A stretch of DNA of 64,000 nt from Alphaproteobacteria bacterium (lineage in GTDB: Bacteria > Pseudomonadota > Alphaproteobacteria > UBA828). The notes beneath the pieces were generated by a model. The model had not been told where the DNA came from and did not search any database. It saw only the letters and a list, made by a program, of their open reading frames with translations. Every line of letters starts with the position of its first letter. Position 1 is the first letter of the stretch. Below, piece by piece: positions 56,634 through 64,000 of this stretch. The position numbers and the translations under genes were made by a program. Location: positions 1 to 64,000 of the forward strand of contig WTGU01000077.1 of NCBI GenBank assembly GCA_011523425.1, read 5' to 3'.

Positions 56634-57743
56634 ATGAAGATCGCCGCCATCGACATCACCCGCCACCGCATCGCGCTCGACCCGCCCGTGCCGGTCTCGT
56701 GGGACAGCCGGCCGCGCGCGAGCTTCTCCGTCAGCATCGTTCGCGTCCGCACCGACGAGGGGCTGGAGGGCGTGGCCGCCGGCGACACCATGGGGGGCTT
56801 CGAAGAGCATGCGGACTTGTTCATCGGTCGGGACCCGCGCGAGATCGAGCGTCACCACGCCGTGCTCGACAATCTCTGCTTCCACCACGGGCGCTGGTGG
56901 CCGCTCGACATCGCGCTCTGGGACTTGCGCGGCAAGATCGAGGGCCGGCCGGTGTTCCGCCTGCTCGGCGGCAGCGACAACCGGGTGCGGGCCTACGCCT
57001 CGACCGCGCTCAGGCGTGACGAGGCCGCGAGCCGCGCGCTCGCGCAGGCGCTCGTTGCGCGCGGCTTCCGCGCCATCAAGCTGCGGCTCTCCACCGACGA
57101 CTGGCGCCGGGACCTGGCCCGCGTCGCCGCGGTGCGCGACGCCGTCGGGTCCGACATCGAGCTGATGGTGGACTGCAACCAGGGCTGGCGCATGCCCTGG
57201 GACACCGCGCCCTCCTGGGAGCTCGCGACCGCGCGCGAGGTGGCGCTCGGGCTCGCCGAGCTCGACGTCTACTGGATGGAGGAGCCGCTGCATCGCGGCG
57301 ACTACGCCGGCATGGCGGCGCTGCGCTGGGAGGCGGATATCAGGATCGCCGGCGGCGAGGTGACCCGCGAGGCCCACGAGTTCCGCACCCTGATCGAGCG
57401 CCGCTGCCTCGACGTGCTGCAGCCGGACTGCGTCTTCGTCGGCGGCATCACCGGGCTCGCGCGCATTGCTGAGGCGGCGCACCGGGCGGGTCTCATGTTC
57501 ACGCCGCACACCTGGGGCAGCGGCTTGATCCTGCTGGCCAACGCGCATCTGACGGTGGGCGTCGGCGGCGGGCCCTGGCTTGAGTTCCCGTTCGACCCGC
57601 CCGACTGGGTGCCGGCGCGGCGCGACTTCTACTTGGCAGAGCCCATCGAGACCGACGGGGAGGGCTGGCTGGTGCTGCCGGATCGGCCCGGCCTCGGCGC
57701 GGTGCTCGACGAGGACGTCCTGCGCGAGACCCTGGTGCGCTGA
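56634..57743 (+). CDS. Enolase-superfamily enzyme (mandelate racemase/MLE type)
   Basis: This 369-residue protein has a capping domain and a barrel with the acid-sugar dehydratase or racemase pattern. Visible residues are Lys149 in the AIKLRLS strand (KLR instead of the frequent KxK), metal ligands Asp180 in MVDCNQGW, Glu217 in MEEPLH and Glu242 in AGGEVTR, and the catalytic His292 in TPHTWGSG. The His-Asp dyad suggests dehydration or epimerisation of an acid sugar or carboxylate. The substrate is unknown. It follows mutT by 3 bases and may simply be carried in the operon. Confidence 0.88.
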   Translation: MKIAAIDITRHRIALDPPVPVSWDSRPRASFSVSIVRVRTDEGLEGVAAGDTMGGFEEHADLFIGRDPREIERHHAVLDNLCFHHGRWWPLDIALWDLRGKIEGRPVFRLLGGSDNRVRAYASTALRRDEAASRALAQALVARGFRAIKLRLSTDDWRRDLARVAAVRDAVGSDIELMVDCNQGWRMPWDTAPSWELATAREVALGLAELDVYWMEEPLHRGDYAGMAALRWEADIRIAGGEVTREAHEFRTLIERRCLDVLQPDCVFVGGITGLARIAEAAHRAGLMFTPHTWGSGLILLANAHLTVGVGGGPWLEFPFDPPDWVPARRDFYLAEPIETDGEGWLVLPDRPGLGAVLDEDVLRETLVR

Positions 57744-57845
57744 GCCGGTTGGTCCCCGCCGCCGCCGTCGTGCGCGGCGGGATGACAGACGGGCGCGCGC
57801 CGGCCATGATCCGCCACCCCGTACACGACCGCCGAGGAGCCGACG

Positions 57846-59249
57846 GTGACCGATGATCTCTGCTTCACGCCCGCTACCGAACTGGCGCCGCTGATCCGCA
57901 GCAAGGCGCTCTCCCCGGTGGAGCTGATGGATGCCGTGCTCGCCCGTGTCGAGGCCTGCGAGCCCCGCGTCAACGCCTTCGCCACGCTCACCGCCGAGCG
58001 GGCGCGGGAGGCCGCCGGCCGCGCGGAGGACGCGCTCATGCGGGGCTGCGCCGAAGGCGCTCTCTTCGGCCTGCCGGTCACCATCAAGGACCTGACCGAG
58101 ACCGCAGGGATTCCCACCGAGCGCGGCTCGCACTCGCTGAAGGGCCATGTGCCGGAGGTGGACGCGCCCGTCATCGGCCGGTTGGAAGGAGCCGGCGCCA
58201 TCGTCCTCGGCAAGACCACCACGTCGGAGTTCGGCTGGTCGGGGGTGAGCCACAGCCCGCTCACCGGCATCACGTCGAACCCGTGGAAGGAGGGTTACAG
58301 CACGGGCGCCTCCTCGGCCGGCGCCGGCGCGGCCGCCGCAGCCGGCTACGGGCCGCTGCACCAGGGCTCGGACGGTGCCGGCTCGATCCGCATGCCGTCG
58401 CACTTCAGCGGCATCTTCGGCCTCAAGCCGACCTACGGGCGGGTGCCGAACTGGCCGGTGCCGAACAACGACCAGGTCTCCCATGTCGGGCCGATGACCC
58501 GCACGGTGGGCGATTCCGCGCTGATGCTGCAGGCGATGGCGGGCCCGCATGCATGGGATCACACCAGCCTGGAGGCGCCGCCGGCCGACTATCCGGCGCG
58601 GCTGGACGAGGGCATCGCCGGCCTCAGGGTCGCCTACAGCCCCGACCTCGGCCACGCCAGGGTCGACGACGAGGTCGCGGCGCTGGTCAAGGACGCCGCC
58701 GAGGCGTTCGAGGGCCTGGGGTGTGCGGTGGAGAGCCCCGCGCTCCCCTTCGGCCCCGAGGGGCCGGAGATCATCCGCCTGCTCTGGCCGATCCACCTCC
58801 ACGCCTACCGCCCGCTGCTCGCGGAGTTCGAGGACCGCATGGATCCGGGCCTCGTCGCCTGCATCCGTGCGGCCGACGGAATCAGCGGCGCGACGTACCT
58901 GGAGACGCGCGCGCGCAAGCTGGCCTACGTGGAGGCGGTGCACCGCTTCTTCGAGGACTGGGACCTGCTGCTCACGCCCGCCGTCTCGGTGCCCGCGTTC
59001 CCGGCCGAGCGGCTCCAGCCCGCGCACTGGCCCGCCCATCCCTGGGACTGGATCATGTGGGCCGAGTTCTCCTATCCCTTCAACTTCAGCCAGAATCCCG
59101 CCGCTTCCGTGCCCTGCGGCTTCACCGACGCGGGCCTCCCGGTGGGGCTGCAGATCGTCGGCAGGCGCTTCGCCGATCTCACCGTGCTGCAGGCGGCGCG
59201 TGCCTTCGAGCAGGCGCGGCCCTGGGCGGACCGTCGCCCGACGCTCTGA
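57846..59249 (+). CDS. Amidase (amidase signature family)
   Basis: This 467-residue Ser-cisSer-Lys hydrolase splits carboxamides. The triad is visible: Lys81 in VTIKDLTET, Ser156 in STGASSAGAG and nucleophile Ser180 in GSDGAGSIRMPS, with the expected 24-residue spacing between the serines. The glycine loop is GASSAG where most members have GGSSGG, but the Ser-Ser pair is retained. Start is GTG at 57846. Amidase signature enzymes include aryl and acyl amidases as well as GatA, but no gatB/C or tRNA context is seen. It may feed the nearby hydantoin/oxoproline operon with nitrogen compounds. Confidence 0.92.
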   Translation: MTDDLCFTPATELAPLIRSKALSPVELMDAVLARVEACEPRVNAFATLTAERAREAAGRAEDALMRGCAEGALFGLPVTIKDLTETAGIPTERGSHSLKGHVPEVDAPVIGRLEGAGAIVLGKTTTSEFGWSGVSHSPLTGITSNPWKEGYSTGASSAGAGAAAAAGYGPLHQGSDGAGSIRMPSHFSGIFGLKPTYGRVPNWPVPNNDQVSHVGPMTRTVGDSALMLQAMAGPHAWDHTSLEAPPADYPARLDEGIAGLRVAYSPDLGHARVDDEVAALVKDAAEAFEGLGCAVESPALPFGPEGPEIIRLLWPIHLHAYRPLLAEFEDRMDPGLVACIRAADGISGATYLETRARKLAYVEAVHRFFEDWDLLLTPAVSVPAFPAERLQPAHWPAHPWDWIMWAEFSYPFNFSQNPAASVPCGFTDAGLPVGLQIVGRRFADLTVLQAARAFEQARPWADRRPTL

Positions 59250-59369
59250 TCCGGGGAGACGGCGCCGGGGCGCCTATCGGACCTGCGATGCCGCTGCGCC
59301 GGCGGCGCGACGATTTCCTGTTGACAGCCGGCGCTGCGTCGGCCACGTTTATCGACTAACAAAAAGAGA

Positions 59370-59404
59370 TTGCGTAAATCGCAAGTCTGATGCCGCGTGC
59401 GGCA
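59370..59404. promoter_or_regulatory. Two adjacent palindromes upstream of hyuA
   Basis: TTGCG-TAAAT-CGCAA (59370-59384) and TGCCGC-GT-GCGGCA (59391-59404) are perfect palindromes of 15 and 14 bases in an otherwise AT-richer patch. They lie 67-101 bases before the hyuA ATG. They look like operators for a dimeric regulator of the hyuA-hyuB-SDR operon. A TTGACA at 59321 lies just upstream but lacks a convincing -10 box at the right spacing. Confidence 0.5.
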
Positions 59405-59470
59405 CGCGAGGGGGATGGCTGCGAAGGCCGGCGGGCGGCAGCCTGACACCCGGCATCCGGAGGCAGCGTC

Positions 59471-61486
59471 ATGCCGAAGGGATGGCAGGTCGGGATTGAT
59501 GTCGGCGGCACGTTCACCGACGTGATCGCCGTGAGCCGAGCGCATGGCGAGGTCCGCGTCGCCAAGGTCCCCTCCCGCAGCGATGACCGCATCGCCGGCC
59601 TGATGGCAGCGCTCGCTGCCGTCGATCTCGACTGGTCGGAGGTGGACGATCTGATCCACGGCACGACCATCGTCACCAATGCCATCGTCCAGGGCCAGCA
59701 CGCCAGGGTCGCGCTGATCGCCACCAAGGGGTTCTCGGACACGCTGGCGATCGGGCGCCAGAACCGGCGCCACCTCTACCGGCTCGACCTGCCGCCCAAG
59801 CTCCCGCCCCAGGTCCCCGCCGAGCGCCGCTTCGAGGTGACCGAGCGGCTTGACCATGAGGGCCGGGTGCTGGTCGCGCTGAACCCGGACTCGGTAGACG
59901 ACGCCGTCGACAGCATCGCGGCGTGCGGCGCCGAGGCCGTCGCCGTCTCGCTCCTCCATGCTTACGCGAACCCCGCGCACGAGGAAGCGCTGGGTGCGCG
60001 GCTGCGGGCGCGGGTTCCTTACGTGGCGCTCTCGCACCGGGTGAACCCCGAGGCGCGGGAGTACGAGCGCACGGCGACGACGGCGCTCAGCGCCGGCGTT
60101 ATGCCGCTGGCCGCGTCCTATCTCGACAAGCTGGAGGAGGCGAAGCCGGCGGGCTCCGGTCTGCATCTCTTCCATTCCGCCGGCGGCATGGCATCGCCCG
60201 CAGCGCTCCGCGACCTGCCCTTGGGCCTCGCTGCCTCCGGCCCCGCGGCAGGCGTCGCCGCCGCAGGCCGCATGGCGCGCGCGCTCGGGCTGGAACGCGC
60301 CATCAGCTTCGACATGGGTGGAACCACCACCGATGTCTGCCTGATTCTCGACGGCGAGGCGCAGATCGCGAGCGACCGCTCCCTCGGCGGACGGCCCCTG
60401 CGCCAGCCCATGGTGGCGGTGGAGTCCATCGGCGCGGGCGGCGGCTCCATCGCCCGGCTCGATCACGGCTCTCTCGCGGTCGGGCCGGAGAGCGCCGGCG
60501 CGGATCCGGGGCCGGCCTGCTACGCCAGGGGCGGCGACCGCCCCACGGTGACCGACGCCAATCTGGTGCTCGGCTACATGGACAAGGAGCGCGTTCTCGG
60601 CGGCGGCCTCAGCCTCGATGCCGGCGCCGCCCACGACGCGCTGGCGCCGCTTGCCGCGGGCATGGAGATGGCCGTGGAGGGCGCCGCTCTGGGCGTCGTC
60701 AGGGTGGCCAACGCGGCCATGCTGCGCGCGCTGCGCCGGGTTACGGTGGAGCGCGGCGTGGACGGCCGCGGCTGCACGCTGCTCGCCTTCGGCGGCGCAG
60801 GCCCGATGCATGCGGTGGCGCTGGCGCGCGCCTTCTCCATCGCCGACGTGGTGGTTCCCGCCCACTCCAGCATCTTCTCCGCGCTCGGTTGCGTCGGCGC
60901 AGAGATGAGCTACGCGCAGCAGCGCACGCTGCGGATGGCGTCGGACGCCTGGGACGGAACGCGCGTCGACCGGGTGCGGCGGGAGCTGCGCACCGATCTC
61001 GCCGCGCCGCTCGCAGCCGCCGGCCATGACGAGGGTCAGCTTTCGGTGGAGGAGGTGGCATCGGTCCGCTACCGCGGCCAGAGCTACGCCATCGAGGTGG
61101 CGGATGCGTCCTTCGACGACCCGGCCCGCCTGGGCCGCGCCTTCAGGGAGCGGCATCGGGCGCTCTACGGCTTCGCGACCGAGGAGCCGTGGGAGCTGGA
61201 ATCGATCCGCATGCGCCTCGCTGCGCCCCGCAACGGCCTCGCCCATCCGCCCGCCGCCGCGGCCAACGAGGCGCCCGAGCCGGTCGAGACGCTGCCGTGC
61301 ACGTTCGGGCCCGGCGCGCCGCTGCTGACGCCCCGCTACGACCGCGCCGGCCTCGGTCCCGACGTGCCGCTGGCGGGGCCCGTCATCGTCGACGACGCGT
61401 GGTCGACCGTCGTGGTGCCGCCGGGCGCCACGCTCACCGCCGATGCCGCCGGCCATCTCCACATCGCCACGGGAGCGGGCCAGTGA
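59471..61486 (+). CDS. hyuA: Hydantoinase/oxoprolinase subunit A
   Basis: This 671-residue ATPase-like subunit begins VGIDVGGTFTDVIAV (phosphate loop of the actin fold). DLIHGTTIVTNAIV, then SFDMGGTTTDVCLI near 278-291 and the [27 protein letters not shown] segment follow, all typical of HyuA. It activates the amide with ATP for ring opening of hydantoins or 5-oxoproline, working with subunit B. The ATG at 59471 is preceded by GGAGGCAGC. Its stop overlaps the GTG of hyuB. In contrast to the gene at 14-18 kb, A and B are separate chains here. Confidence 0.93.
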   Translation: MPKGWQVGIDVGGTFTDVIAVSRAHGEVRVAKVPSRSDDRIAGLMAALAAVDLDWSEVDDLIHGTTIVTNAIVQGQHARVALIATKGFSDTLAIGRQNRRHLYRLDLPPKLPPQVPAERRFEVTERLDHEGRVLVALNPDSVDDAVDSIAACGAEAVAVSLLHAYANPAHEEALGARLRARVPYVALSHRVNPEAREYERTATTALSAGVMPLAASYLDKLEEAKPAGSGLHLFHSAGGMASPAALRDLPLGLAASGPAAGVAAAGRMARALGLERAISFDMGGTTTDVCLILDGEAQIASDRSLGGRPLRQPMVAVESIGAGGGSIARLDHGSLAVGPESAGADPGPACYARGGDRPTVTDANLVLGYMDKERVLGGGLSLDAGAAHDALAPLAAGMEMAVEGAALGVVRVANAAMLRALRRVTVERGVDGRGCTLLAFGGAGPMHAVALARAFSIADVVVPAHSSIFSALGCVGAEMSYAQQRTLRMASDAWDGTRVDRVRRELRTDLAAPLAAAGHDEGQLSVEEVASVRYRGQSYAIEVADASFDDPARLGRAFRERHRALYGFATEEPWELESIRMRLAAPRNGLAHPPAAAANEAPEPVETLPCTFGPGAPLLTPRYDRAGLGPDVPLAGPVIVDDAWSTVVVPPGATLTADAAGHLHIATGAGQ

Positions 61487-63078
61487 GCGGAGCCATCGAT
61501 CCCGTGACCCTCGAGGTGATCCGCCACGCGCTGACGGCGACGGCGGAGGAGATGTCGCTCGTGGTCATGCGCTCGGCGCGCTCGCCGCTGCTGCGCGAGG
61601 CCGGCGATCTCTCGTCCGCGCTGACCGATGCCGACGGCCACCTCATCGCCCAGGGCCGCGACATTCCCATGCACATGGGGGTGATGAGCTTCACCGTCCG
61701 TGAGTTCCTGAAGCGGGTGCCGCGCGAGCGGCTGGAGCCCGGCGACGTCTGGTTCCTCAACCTGCCGGAGGTCGGCGGCAACCACCTGCCGGACGTGAAG
61801 GCGATCCGGCCGATCTTCGTGGACGGGGTCATCGTGGCCTTCGCGGCGAGCCTCGCCCACTGGGCGGATATCGGCGGCGCCGTGCCCGGCAGCTACGTCG
61901 CCGGCGCCACCGACGCCTGGCAGGAGGGCCTGCGCATCCCGCCCTTCCGTCTCTTCACCGCCGCCGGGCCCGACCGCGAGAAGCTCGACATGATCTGCGC
62001 CAACGTGCGCGGCGCGGACGAGCGCGAAGGCGACATCCTGGCGCAGGTCGCGGCCAGCCGGGCGGCCGAGGAGCGCGTGCACCAGATCTGCGCCGAGCAC
62101 GGCACCGGAACGGTGACCGCCGCCATCGCCGCCATTCACGACCGGGCCGAGGCGCAGATGCGCACAGCGCTCGCGGCGATCCCCGACGGCGACTACGCGG
62201 GCGAGGACTGGCTCGACGACGATGCCGGCGGCGGCGGCCCCGTCGCCGTCCGCGTGCGTGCGACTATCGCGGGCGACAGCGCGCGCTTCGACTTCTCGGA
62301 GACCGACGACGCGGCACGGGGGCCGGTGAACACCACGCCCTTCATCGCCGCGGCCTCGGTCTTCTACGTGGTGAAGGCGCTGTTCGGCCCCGACATCCAG
62401 CCGAGCGGCGGCTGCTACCGGCCGCTGGAGATCGTGACCCGGCCCGGCTCGCTGCTCGATCCTGGCCCGGAAAGCCCCGTGGTGGGCGGCAATCACGAGA
62501 CCTCGCAGCGGATCGCCGATGCCGTGTTCCGCGCGCTTGAGCCCACCGGGCCGGAGCGGCTCACGGCCGGCGGGCCGACCACGTCGGGCCTGGTGCTCTT
62601 CGGCGGCAGGCGGAGCGACGGCGCCTGGACCACGCTCTACGAGGTCCACGGCGGCGGCGAGGGCGCGCGGCACGACCGCGACGGGGCGCCGGTGATCCGG
62701 GTCCACATGTCCAACGTGATGAACACGCCGGCCGAGGTGGTCGAGGCCGAGTATCCCATCCGCATCGAGTACCAGCGCCTGCGCCGCGACTCCGGCGGTG
62801 CCGGCCGCCATCGGGGCGGCGAGGGGCTGCATCGCGAATACAGGGTTCTGGGCGACGACATGTCGGTGACCTCGATGTTCGAGCGCCGCGTGGTGCCGCC
62901 CTACGGCCTGCAGGGCGGCGAGGAAGGCGCGCCCTTCCGCGTGACCGTCGTCCACGCGGATGGCCGCAGCTACGACATGCCGGGCAAGGCGAACCTCCGG
63001 CTCGGCGAGAACGACCTCGTCGTGGTCGAGAGCTGCGGCGGCGGCGGATACGGGCAGCCGGAAAGTGAAGGCCGATGA
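61483..63078 (+). CDS. hyuB: Hydantoinase/oxoprolinase subunit B
   Basis: This 531-residue partner starts at GTG 61483 with AIDPVTLEVIRHALTATAEEMSLVVMRSARSPLL. GDVWFLNLPEVGGNHLPDVKAI and a C-terminal glycine-rich RRDSGGAGRHRGGEG follow, both marks of HyuB. Metal and substrate contacts are expected from the PEVGGNHLPD segment, the counterpart of the [11 protein letters not shown] segment of the fused gene, with Glu-Val where that gene has Tyr-Asp. It is translated in overlap with hyuA (GTGA) and with the following SDR gene (ATGA), so all three are tightly coupled. Together with HyuA it would form the ATP-dependent ring-opening enzyme. Confidence 0.93.
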   Translation: MSGAIDPVTLEVIRHALTATAEEMSLVVMRSARSPLLREAGDLSSALTDADGHLIAQGRDIPMHMGVMSFTVREFLKRVPRERLEPGDVWFLNLPEVGGNHLPDVKAIRPIFVDGVIVAFAASLAHWADIGGAVPGSYVAGATDAWQEGLRIPPFRLFTAAGPDREKLDMICANVRGADEREGDILAQVAASRAAEERVHQICAEHGTGTVTAAIAAIHDRAEAQMRTALAAIPDGDYAGEDWLDDDAGGGGPVAVRVRATIAGDSARFDFSETDDAARGPVNTTPFIAAASVFYVVKALFGPDIQPSGGCYRPLEIVTRPGSLLDPGPESPVVGGNHETSQRIADAVFRALEPTGPERLTAGGPTTSGLVLFGGRRSDGAWTTLYEVHGGGEGARHDRDGAPVIRVHMSNVMNTPAEVVEAEYPIRIEYQRLRRDSGGAGRHRGGEGLHREYRVLGDDMSVTSMFERRVVPPYGLQGGEEGAPFRVTVVHADGRSYDMPGKANLRLGENDLVVVESCGGGGYGQPESEGR

Positions 63079-63890
63079 ACGGACGAACGAATCGGGGGAA
63101 CGGTGCTGTGAAGCTGGATGGCAGGAAGACGATCGTCACGGGCGCGGCGAAGGGCATGGGCGCGGCCATCACGACGACGCTCGCGCGCGAGGGCGCCGAC
63201 GTCGTGCTGACCGCCCGCGACACCGAGCCGCTCGAACGGGTGGCGGACGATGTCCGGGCGCTGGGGCGCACGGCCCACGTGATCGGCTGCGACGTGACCG
63301 AGGATGCCGAGGTCAAGGCCATGGTCGATGCGGCGCTCGGCGCCTTCGACGGGCGCATCGACATCCTGGTCAACATCGCCGGCGTCACCGGGCCGATCGA
63401 GACCCCGGTGCAGGACATCGACGTGGCCGACTTCGACTACGTCATCACCGCCAACGAGCGCGGCACCTTCCTGCCCATCAAGTATGTGGTGCCGACCATG
63501 ATCGCCCAGCGAAGCGGCAAGATCGTCAATATCGGCGGCACCTCGGGCCTGCGCGGCTACGCCATGCGGACCGCCTACAGCGCGTCCAAGTGGGCGGTAC
63601 GCGGGATCACGCGCACCGTCGCGCTCGAGGTCGGCAAGTACAACGTCAACGTCAACGCCGTCTGCCCCGGCATCGTCGAGACCCCGCGCATGCAGAAGCT
63701 CTGTGAGGAGAAGGCCCGCGTGCGCGGCTGGACCATCGAGGAGGTCTACGACGAGTACGTGCAGGAGATGTGCCTGAAGCGCGTCACCACCTGCCAGGAC
63801 GTGGCCAACGCCGTGCTCTTCATGGCGAGCGAGGACAGCCGCCAGATCACCGGCCAGGCCATCACGGTCGACGGCGGCTGGGACGTGTGA
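63075..63890 (+). CDS. Short-chain dehydrogenase/reductase
   Basis: This 271-residue Rossmann oxidoreductase has TIVTGAAKGMGAAI (cofactor glycine motif), NIAGVTGP, catalytic Ser in IGGTSGL, Tyr and Lys in AYSASKWAVR, and AVCPGIVETPRM. The family is classical SDR. Arg at the end of the second strand (TARD) suggests NADP(H), but this is a weak clue. The ATG at 63075 overlaps the hyuB stop; a GTG at 63108 is an alternative start nearer to the first strand. As part of the hydantoinase operon it probably oxidises or reduces an intermediate of the same pathway. Confidence 0.9.
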   Translation: MNGRTNRGNGAVKLDGRKTIVTGAAKGMGAAITTTLAREGADVVLTARDTEPLERVADDVRALGRTAHVIGCDVTEDAEVKAMVDAALGAFDGRIDILVNIAGVTGPIETPVQDIDVADFDYVITANERGTFLPIKYVVPTMIAQRSGKIVNIGGTSGLRGYAMRTAYSASKWAVRGITRTVALEVGKYNVNVNAVCPGIVETPRMQKLCEEKARVRGWTIEEVYDEYVQEMCLKRVTTCQDVANAVLFMASEDSRQITGQAITVDGGWDV

Positions 63891-63924
63891 GGCGGCAGCG
63901 CAGGCGATAGCGGGAGGCGTCACG

Positions 63925-64000
63925 ATGTACGCGCCGTTCGAACTGGACATTCCGAACGATCTGGCGGGCGCCTTGGCGGCGCTCGCGAACGGGGACGGCG
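63925..64000 (+). CDS. Start of molybdenum-hydroxylase FAD subunit (CoxM-like), truncated
   Basis: Only the first 25 codons are in the window. The opening MYAPFELDIPNDLAGALAALA resembles the N-terminus of CO-dehydrogenase/xanthine-dehydrogenase medium subunits, which bind FAD and pass electrons between the Fe-S and acceptor sites. The ATG at 63925 follows GGGAGGCGTCACG. It begins 34 bases after the SDR stop, so it probably continues the same operon. The family call rests on a short stretch and needs the missing sequence. Confidence 0.55.
   Translation, partial: MYAPFELDIPNDLAGALAALANGDG

Noticed and set aside
56166-59039. Long minus-strand open frame opposite mutT, the MLE-type gene and amidase
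   Set aside because: It shows Arg/His/Gly-rich composition without motifs, whereas three recognisable genes lie on the other strand.
59321-59349. Sigma-70 promoter beginning with TTGACA before hyuA
   Set aside because: The -35 box is perfect, but at 16-18 bases downstream there is only CACGTT-like sequence. The -10 is therefore not supported, although a weak promoter remains possible.

Overview
The window is a 64 kb piece of a GC-rich bacterial chromosome, roughly 70% G+C by eye. It is most consistent with an alphaproteobacterium of Rhodospirillales type. Supporting signs are the rph-rdgB-hemW run, a COQ9-family gene beside def, the secA | argJ-mutT divergon, an IalB-family protein, and the short palindromic intergenic elements that litter alphaproteobacterial genomes. 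No rRNA, tRNA, CRISPR array, intact insertion sequence or prophage was found. Many long open frames antisense to real genes are artefacts of the high GC content.

Layout. 1-5.5 kb: an incomplete gene tail, a small membrane protein, a phased repeat array, an asparaginase with a conserved partner, an enoyl-CoA hydratase/isomerase, a threonine aldolase and a lipoprotein. 5.6-8.1 kb: a PhyH dioxygenase, an Asp/Glu-racemase-like protein, a nucleoside deoxyribosyltransferase-like protein and a DUF2147 protein. 8.4-10 kb: an AT-rich island carrying a TbpB-like lipoprotein and gene debris. 10-14 kb: a DAO-family oxidase, a VTT membrane protein, an exported MTA/SAH-type nucleosidase and a DUF429-like protein. 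14-18 kb: a fused hydantoinase/oxoprolinase AB. 18.2-24 kb: housekeeping genes (rph, rdgB, hemW, COQ9, def, ialB-like, rlmN). 24-27.5 kb: a multifunctional beta-oxidation protein and ArgE. 27.6-32 kb: an RND efflux pair. 32-37 kb: a 2-methylfumaryl-CoA isomerase-like CoA transferase, a tandem DUF1330 protein, a dimethylformamidase large-subunit homologue and a GST. 37-41 kb: a Pho-box-controlled orphan pstS, a cupin and modABC. 41.6-48 kb: a CUT1 ABC importer operon with two different ATPases. 48-50 kb: infA, a haloacid dehalogenase and an exported YqgE. 50-51.7 kb: a two-gene operon of an inverse-autotransporter-like barrel and a DUF4189 lipoprotein. 52-59 kb: secA, argJ, mutT, an enolase-superfamily protein and an amidase. 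59.4-64 kb: a catabolic operon of hyuA, hyuB, a short-chain dehydrogenase and the start of a molybdenum-hydroxylase FAD subunit.

How the genes fit together. Much of the accessory content attacks amides, lactams and small organic acids: asparaginase, two hydantoinase/oxoprolinase systems, amidase, DMFase-like protein, DAO oxidase, haloacid dehalogenase, CoA transferase and beta-oxidation enzymes. This suits a heterotroph scavenging nitrogenous and halogenated organics. Molybdate uptake by ModABC could supply the Mo-hydroxylase that begins at the right edge.

The most interesting signals are four. The ABC importer's two ATPases carry complementary defects, predicting one consensus and one degenerate ATP site. 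The passenger-less inverse-autotransporter barrel is almost contiguous with a cysteine-rich DUF4189 lipoprotein. The DMFase large-subunit homologue sits beside a double DUF1330 protein with no small subunit visible. An array of ATCCC motifs spaced about one helical turn apart lies upstream of nothing obvious. All functions are read from the sequence by eye; no database search was run.
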